Source of the DNA: Arthrobacter zhaoxinii
GTDB taxonomy: Bacteria > Actinomycetota > Actinomycetes > Actinomycetales > Micrococcaceae
DNA: 64,000 nucleotides
Assembly (NCBI RefSeq): GCF_025244925.1
Contig: NZ_CP104275.1
Span: forward strand, 2,604,001 to 2,668,000
Direction: 5' to 3'
The position numbers and the translations under genes were made by a program. Under the pieces are notes generated by a model. The model worked only from the letters and a program-made list of their open reading frames with translations. It ran no database searches and had not been told where the DNA came from. The first letter of the stretch is position 1. Each line of letters opens with the position of its first letter. This document shows positions 56,491 through 64,000 of the stretch, piece after piece.

Positions 56491-58215
56491 CTAGATGCGC
56501 GGGGCTATGTCTTCGGCCGCCAGGCGGGCGGCGTCGGCACTCTTGTCATCGGGCTGCTCCTGGCTGCGGCGCTCAGCCTCGACCCGGGCAAGGTAATGTG
56601 CAACTTCGCTTTCCACCCGCTCAACGTCCCAGCCCAGCAGCGGAGCCATCAGTTCGGCGACCACGGGTGCAGCGGAGACGCCGCGGTCAAAGGTCTCAAT
56701 GGAAATCCGGGTCCGCCGGGCGAGGACATCCTCGACGTGCCGGGCCCCTTCATGCGTGGTGGCGTACACGGCTTCGGCGCGCAGGTAGTCGTCGGCGCCG
56801 GGCAGCGGCTCGGCGAGTGTCGGGTCCGCCTTGATGAGCCCGAGCAGGTCGTCCGCCATGGAACCGTAGCGGTTGAGCAGATGCTCCACACGCACCACGT
56901 GCACCCCGTACTCCTCGGCAGTGCGGTGCCGCCGGTTCCAGGCCGCCTTGTAGCCCACTGCGCCCAGCAGCGGGATGGTCTGCGTGCAGCTCTCGGGAAC
57001 CTTTTCATCCAGTGCCCGGGCCGCCTCGTCCACGGCGTCCTTGGCCATCACCCGGTAGGTGGTCCATTTACCGCCGGCCACCACTACAAGGCCCGGGACA
57101 GGGTGCGCCACTACGTGTTCGCGTGACAGTTTGGCCGTGGAGTCGTTTTCCCCGGCGAGCAGCGGGCGCAGGCCGGCGTAGACCCCTTCGACGTCTTCGC
57201 GGGTCAGCGGGGTTTTAAGCACCAGGTTGACGTGTTCCAGGATGTAGTCGATATCCGCGGAAGTGGCCGCCGGGTGCGCCTTGTCCAGGTGCCAGTCGGT
57301 GTCCGTGGTGCCGATGATCCAGTGCCGGCCCCAGGGGATGACGAACAGCACGGATTTTTCTGTCCGCAGGATCATGCCGACGGTGGACTGGATCCGGTCC
57401 TTGGGAACCACCAAGTGGACGCCCTTGGACGCGCGGACCTTCAGCTGCCCGCGGTCCGTCACCATGGCCTGGGTTTCATCCGTCCAGACGCCCGTCGCGT
57501 TGACCACCTGGCTCGCGGCAATGTCGAACTCGCTGCCGGTTTCCTGGTCACGGACCCGGGCGCCGACCACGCGTTCCCCCTCCCGCAGGAAGTCGACGAC
57601 GGCGAGCCGGTTCACCACGGCCGCACCGTAATGCGCGGCCGTGCGGACCATGTTGGCCACGTACCGGGCGTCATCCACCTGGCCGTCGTAGTACCGGATG
57701 GCGCCCACCATGGCGTTATCCTTCAGGCTCGGAGCCATCCGAAGTGTCTGGCCCCGGGTCAGGTGCTTCTGCATGGGCACCCCCCGGGAATTCCCGGAGG
57801 TCATGCCCATGGTGTCGTACAGGAAAATACCGGCGCCCACGTACGGCCGCTCAATGAACCGCTTGGTCAGCGGGTACAGGAAGGCCACCGGCTTGACCAG
57901 ATGGGGGGCGATCCGCTGCAGCAGCAGGCCGCGCTCCTTCAATGCTTCCTGGACCAGCGCAAAGTCCAGCATCTCCAGGTAGCGCAGGCCGCCGTGGATC
58001 AGCTTGGAGGAGCGCGACGAGGTGCCCGATGCCCAGTCCCGGGCCTCCACCATGCCGACCTTCAGCCCCCGCGTCACCGCGTCCAGCGCCGCGCCGGCGC
58101 CGACCACGCCGCCGCCGACGATCAGGATGTCCAGCTCATTGCCCGGCCGGGTGGTTGCCTGGAGCCGGTCCATGGCATCCATCCGGTACTCGGGGCTCAG
58201 GGCGTCTGCAGTCAT
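56491..58215 (-). CDS. glpD: Glycerol-3-phosphate dehydrogenase (FAD)
   Basis: The 574-residue enzyme has the FAD site ILIVGGGVVGAGAALDAVTR, the family stretch SSRSSKLIHGGLRYLEML and the C-terminal DUF domain of the GlpD family. It passes electrons from glycerol 3-phosphate to quinones. Confidence 0.95.
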   Translation of the reverse strand: MTADALSPEYRMDAMDRLQATTRPGNELDILIVGGGVVGAGAALDAVTRGLKVGMVEARDWASGTSSRSSKLIHGGLRYLEMLDFALVQEALKERGLLLQRIAPHLVKPVAFLYPLTKRFIERPYVGAGIFLYDTMGMTSGNSRGVPMQKHLTRGQTLRMAPSLKDNAMVGAIRYYDGQVDDARYVANMVRTAAHYGAAVVNRLAVVDFLREGERVVGARVRDQETGSEFDIAASQVVNATGVWTDETQAMVTDRGQLKVRASKGVHLVVPKDRIQSTVGMILRTEKSVLFVIPWGRHWIIGTTDTDWHLDKAHPAATSADIDYILEHVNLVLKTPLTREDVEGVYAGLRPLLAGENDSTAKLSREHVVAHPVPGLVVVAGGKWTTYRVMAKDAVDEAARALDEKVPESCTQTIPLLGAVGYKAAWNRRHRTAEEYGVHVVRVEHLLNRYGSMADDLLGLIKADPTLAEPLPGADDYLRAEAVYATTHEGARHVEDVLARRTRISIETFDRGVSAAPVVAELMAPLLGWDVERVESEVAHYLARVEAERRSQEQPDDKSADAARLAAEDIAPRI

Positions 58216-58279
58216 GGTCCAGGTTCCTCTCTAGGGTCCTGCCGTAGCTGCGTCCACTCTATGGGCTGGGCGCCGGTAT

Positions 58280-59419
58280 TTACAGGTTGTACTGGTACGG
58301 CGATACCAGCACTTCGATGCGCTGGAAGGCCTTCAGGTCCGAGTAGCCGGTGGTGGCCATTGCCCGGCGCAGGGCACCCATGAGGTTGGAGGTTCCGTTG
58401 GTGTGGTGCGAGGGGCCCCAGAGGACCTCCTTCAACGGTCCCACCGTGTCCAGGCGGACCCTGTCGCCGCGCGGCAGCTCGCTGTGGTGCGCTTCCTGCC
58501 CCCAGTGCCAGCCCTGCCCCGGTGCCTCTTCGGCACGGGCCAGCGCGGAACCGAGCATCACGGCGTCGGCGCCCATGGCGAAGGCCTTGATGATGTCGCC
58601 GCTGGTGCCCATGCCGCCGTCGGCGATCACGTGTACGTACCGTCCGCCGGACTCGTCCATGTAGTCCCGGCGGGCCTCGGCGATGTCGGAAATGGCGGTT
58701 GCCATCGGGGCGTGGATGCCCAGCGCCCGCCGGGTGGTGGTGGTGGCGCCGCCGCCGAAGCCGACCAGGACGCCCGCGGCGCCGGTGCGCATCAGGTGCA
58801 GGGCCGGGGTGTAGCCGGCCGCTCCGCCGACGATCACGGGAACGTCGAGTTCGTAGATGAACTGCTTCAGGTTCAGCGGTTCCACGGTCTTGGACACGTG
58901 CTCGGCGGACACGGTGGTGCCGCGGATGACGAAGACGTCGACGCCGGCGGCCAGGACGGTCTTGTAGAACTCCTGGGTGCGCTGCGGGGTGAGCGAGCCG
59001 GCAACCGTCACGCCGGCGTCGCGCATTTCGGCCAGGCGGGAGCTGATCAGTTCGGCCCGGATGGGAGCGTTGTAGATTTCCTGCAGGCGGCGGGTGGCTT
59101 CGGGGTTGAAGTTGTCGCTGCTGAGGGCGGCAATCTCGTCCAGCAGCGGTTCCGGATCCTCGTACCTGGTCCACAGGCCCTCGAGGTTCAGTACGCCGAG
59201 CCCGCCGAGCCTGCCGAGGGCAATCGCCGATGCCGGAGACATCACCGAGTCCATCGGGGCGCCGATGACCGGCATCTCGAACTGATAGGCATCGATCTGC
59301 CAGTTGATGGAAACATCCTGGGGGTCACGGGTGCGCCGCGAGGGCACAATCGCTACGTCATCCAGGGAGTAGGCTCTGCGCCCATGCTTGCCACGGCCAA
59401 TTTCTATCTCGTTACTCAC
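58280..59419 (-). CDS. guaB3: GuaB3 family IMP dehydrogenase-related protein
   Basis: The 379-residue protein has the IMPDH barrel without CBS domains (RRAYSLDDVAIVPSRRT start; ADGGMGTSGDIIKAFAMGAD). The loop that in guaB reads SICTTR with the catalytic Cys here reads GGGATTTTRRALG, without Cys. It is probably a paralogue acting in purine metabolism, but its reaction in this group is not settled from sequence. It lies beside guaB, after its terminator. Confidence 0.9.
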   Translation of the reverse strand: MSNEIEIGRGKHGRRAYSLDDVAIVPSRRTRDPQDVSINWQIDAYQFEMPVIGAPMDSVMSPASAIALGRLGGLGVLNLEGLWTRYEDPEPLLDEIAALSSDNFNPEATRRLQEIYNAPIRAELISSRLAEMRDAGVTVAGSLTPQRTQEFYKTVLAAGVDVFVIRGTTVSAEHVSKTVEPLNLKQFIYELDVPVIVGGAAGYTPALHLMRTGAAGVLVGFGGGATTTTRRALGIHAPMATAISDIAEARRDYMDESGGRYVHVIADGGMGTSGDIIKAFAMGADAVMLGSALARAEEAPGQGWHWGQEAHHSELPRGDRVRLDTVGPLKEVLWGPSHHTNGTSNLMGALRRAMATTGYSDLKAFQRIEVLVSPYQYNL

Positions 59420-59514
59420 GTCCCTAGGTTATCCCAGTGCACGTCCTGAGCCGGAAAGCTGCCGGTAATGGCCCTCGGGAGTCAGCGAACAGCCGCCGCC
59501 GCGGCCCTTAAAGC

Positions 59515-59555
59515 CCGAGGGCAGCCCCCGCACGGTACGCGGGAGCTGCCCTCGG
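59515..59555 (-). terminator. Terminator after guaB
   Basis: CCGAGGGCAGC and GCTGCCCTCGG form an 11-bp stem extended by CCCGC/GCGGG, directly downstream of the guaB stop, with TTTAAG on the far side. Confidence 0.88.
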
Positions 59556-59569
59556 CATTCGGAACCGGT

Positions 59570-63284
<3,715 letters not shown>

Positions 63285-63378
63285 TCGGGCTCTCCTTTGC
63301 GTAGTTTCTAACGGAATGGGGCCGTTGGTCTGGCGCTGGCCGTCGTCGCGGTGCCGGTTCGCGCTTTCCCTTCGGGAG

Positions 63379-63405
63379 TTAGCACCCTCACGTTCGGAGT
63401 GCTAA
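63379..63405 (-). promoter_or_regulatory. CIRCE element 1 of groES
   Basis: TTAGCACCC-TCACGTTCG-GAGTGCTAA matches the HrcA operator with one change in the left arm. It lies 95 bases before the groES start, just downstream of the -10 box at 63411. Confidence 0.9.
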
Positions 63406-63410
63406 CTCAG

Positions 63411-63439
63411 ACTTTATGCAACGGTTAGCACTCGGTCAA
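63411..63439 (-). promoter_or_regulatory. groES promoter between two CIRCE sites
   Basis: On the minus strand TTGACC (63434-63439) and TAAAGT (63411-63416) stand 17 bases apart, a normal vegetative promoter. The -35 lies inside CIRCE element 2 and the -10 just before CIRCE element 1, so HrcA bound to either would block it. Confidence 0.75.
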
Positions 63440-63451
63440 GGTGAGTGCCAG
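63425..63451 (-). promoter_or_regulatory. CIRCE element 2 of groES
   Basis: TTAGCACTC-GGTCAAGGT-GAGTGCCAG has a perfect left arm and two changes on the right. The same right arm occurs in the CIRCE at 47376. Its spacer contains the -35 box. Confidence 0.8.
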
Positions 63452-63514
63452 CACGCCCCGGTTTCCCCGCCCCTGCCCGCGGACTGCCGGGCCCCGGATG
63501 CGTAAACGGAATTT

Positions 63515-63532
63515 GCTTAGGCTCACCTAAGC
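63515..63532 (+). promoter_or_regulatory. DtxR/IdeR-like iron box
   Basis: GCTTAGG-CTCA-CCTAAGC is a perfect 7-4-7 palindrome containing the TTAGG...CCTAA core of DtxR/IdeR operators. It lies about 90 bases before the siderophore-binding gene, as expected for iron repression. Confidence 0.75.
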
Positions 63533-63620
63533 GGGATAGCTTTCATCTGCGCGCACTATTAGAAAACATTTCTGTGCCCTATTCCCCCGGGTAGGCACAA
63601 CGACTCTTACCGGAGCCCCC

Positions 63621-64000
63621 ATGATTCCCAAGTCCCGCCTGCTGGCCGGAACCGCCCTTGTATCCCTCCTCGCGCTCAGCGCCTGCTCCACTGAAGCAGC
63701 AGATGCCGACGTCGAGTCCGCGCAGGCTAAAACCGTGACGGTTGAGCATGCCCAGGGAAGCACCGAAGTTCCGGTGAACCCGGAGACGGTCTACACCTTC
63801 GACCTCGGTGCCCTCGACACCATGGATGCCCTCGACATCGACGTCGACGGCGTGCCCGCCGCCAACTTCCCGGAGAGCCTCGCCAAGTACGGCGCCGAAG
63901 AGATCACCAAGATCGGCAGCATGAAGGAGCCCGATTTTGAGGCGATCAACGCCGGAGCTCCCGACCTGATCATCATTTCCGGCCGGGTGGCCGACTCCTA
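63621..64000 (+). CDS. Iron-siderophore ABC transporter binding lipoprotein, 5' part
   Basis: The frame is open from the ATG at 63621 to the window edge (126 codons). It begins MIPKSRLLAGTALVSLLA with lipobox LSAC, then TVEHAQGSTEVPVNPETVYT and APDLIIISGRVADSY, the pattern of FatB/YclQ-type siderophore binding proteins. The iron box upstream supports this. The 3' part is beyond the window. Confidence 0.88.
   Translation, partial: MIPKSRLLAGTALVSLLALSACSTEAADADVESAQAKTVTVEHAQGSTEVPVNPETVYTFDLGALDTMDALDIDVDGVPAANFPESLAKYGAEEITKIGSMKEPDFEAINAGAPDLIIISGRVADS

Overview
The window is high-GC chromosomal DNA of an actinobacterium, most likely an Arthrobacter-like member of the Micrococcaceae. The evidence is the base composition, two IMP-dehydrogenase-type genes (guaB and guaB3), a SURF1 protein, a WXG100/DUF1023 secretion locus, and HrcA/CIRCE control of groES. 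I see no rRNA, tRNA, CRISPR array or transposase gene. Most of the window (about 1-12 kb and 29.5-64 kb) is ordinary housekeeping or metabolic sequence.

Layout. 1-11.2 kb: the end of a peptide-type solute-binding lipoprotein gene, an NAD(P)-binding protein, and a sugar-use cluster on the minus strand (GH3 glycosidase, two ABC ATPases, two permeases, a solute-binding lipoprotein and a LacI regulator with visible operator palindromes). 11.4-17.6 kb: a GNAT enzyme, an Imm5-like immunity protein, three tandem paralogous lipoproteins, a DUF1023 alpha/beta-hydrolase with a long N-terminal region, and a WXG100 protein. This looks like a type VII secretion effector/immunity neighbourhood.

17.8-29.5 kb: the most interesting part. 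Five copies of the 3' end of ychF (coding for VVEFRF plus two residues and a stop) stand in the same orientation, and four of them are followed by a transcription terminator hairpin. They cut the region into four units: an Imm52-like gene; a 1.87-kilo-residue Mrr-NACHT-helical-repeat protein; a short unit with no recognisable gene; and a DUF262-DUF1524-ATL-DUF4268 restriction-like fusion with a frameshifted small membrane-protein gene. The copy farthest from ychF keeps GC-rich host-like codons on its ychF side but has foreign sequence on the other side. The copy at the real ychF is the reverse. That is what repeated site-specific insertion into the 3' end of ychF would leave: a tandem array of co-oriented, recombinase-less immunity/defence cassettes, each restoring the ychF C-terminus and terminator.

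29.5-64 kb: ychF, ispH, a membrane protein, xseA/xseB, an aminotransferase, an osmoprotectant ABC transporter (ATPase, two permeases, binding protein), a NUDIX hydrolase, a sugar-kinase-like ATPase, an MFS transporter with a divergent Lrp/AsnC regulator, a phosphotransferase-fold protein, galU, 5-formyl-THF cyclo-ligase, an fmdB-type zinc ribbon gene with its own CIRCE element, a SAF-domain protein, a helicase-like protein whose ATPase motifs are degenerate, guaA, DUF3817, SURF1, a PTS EIIA, glpD, guaB3, guaB, groEL, groES (double CIRCE), and the start of an iron-siderophore binding lipoprotein behind a DtxR-like box.
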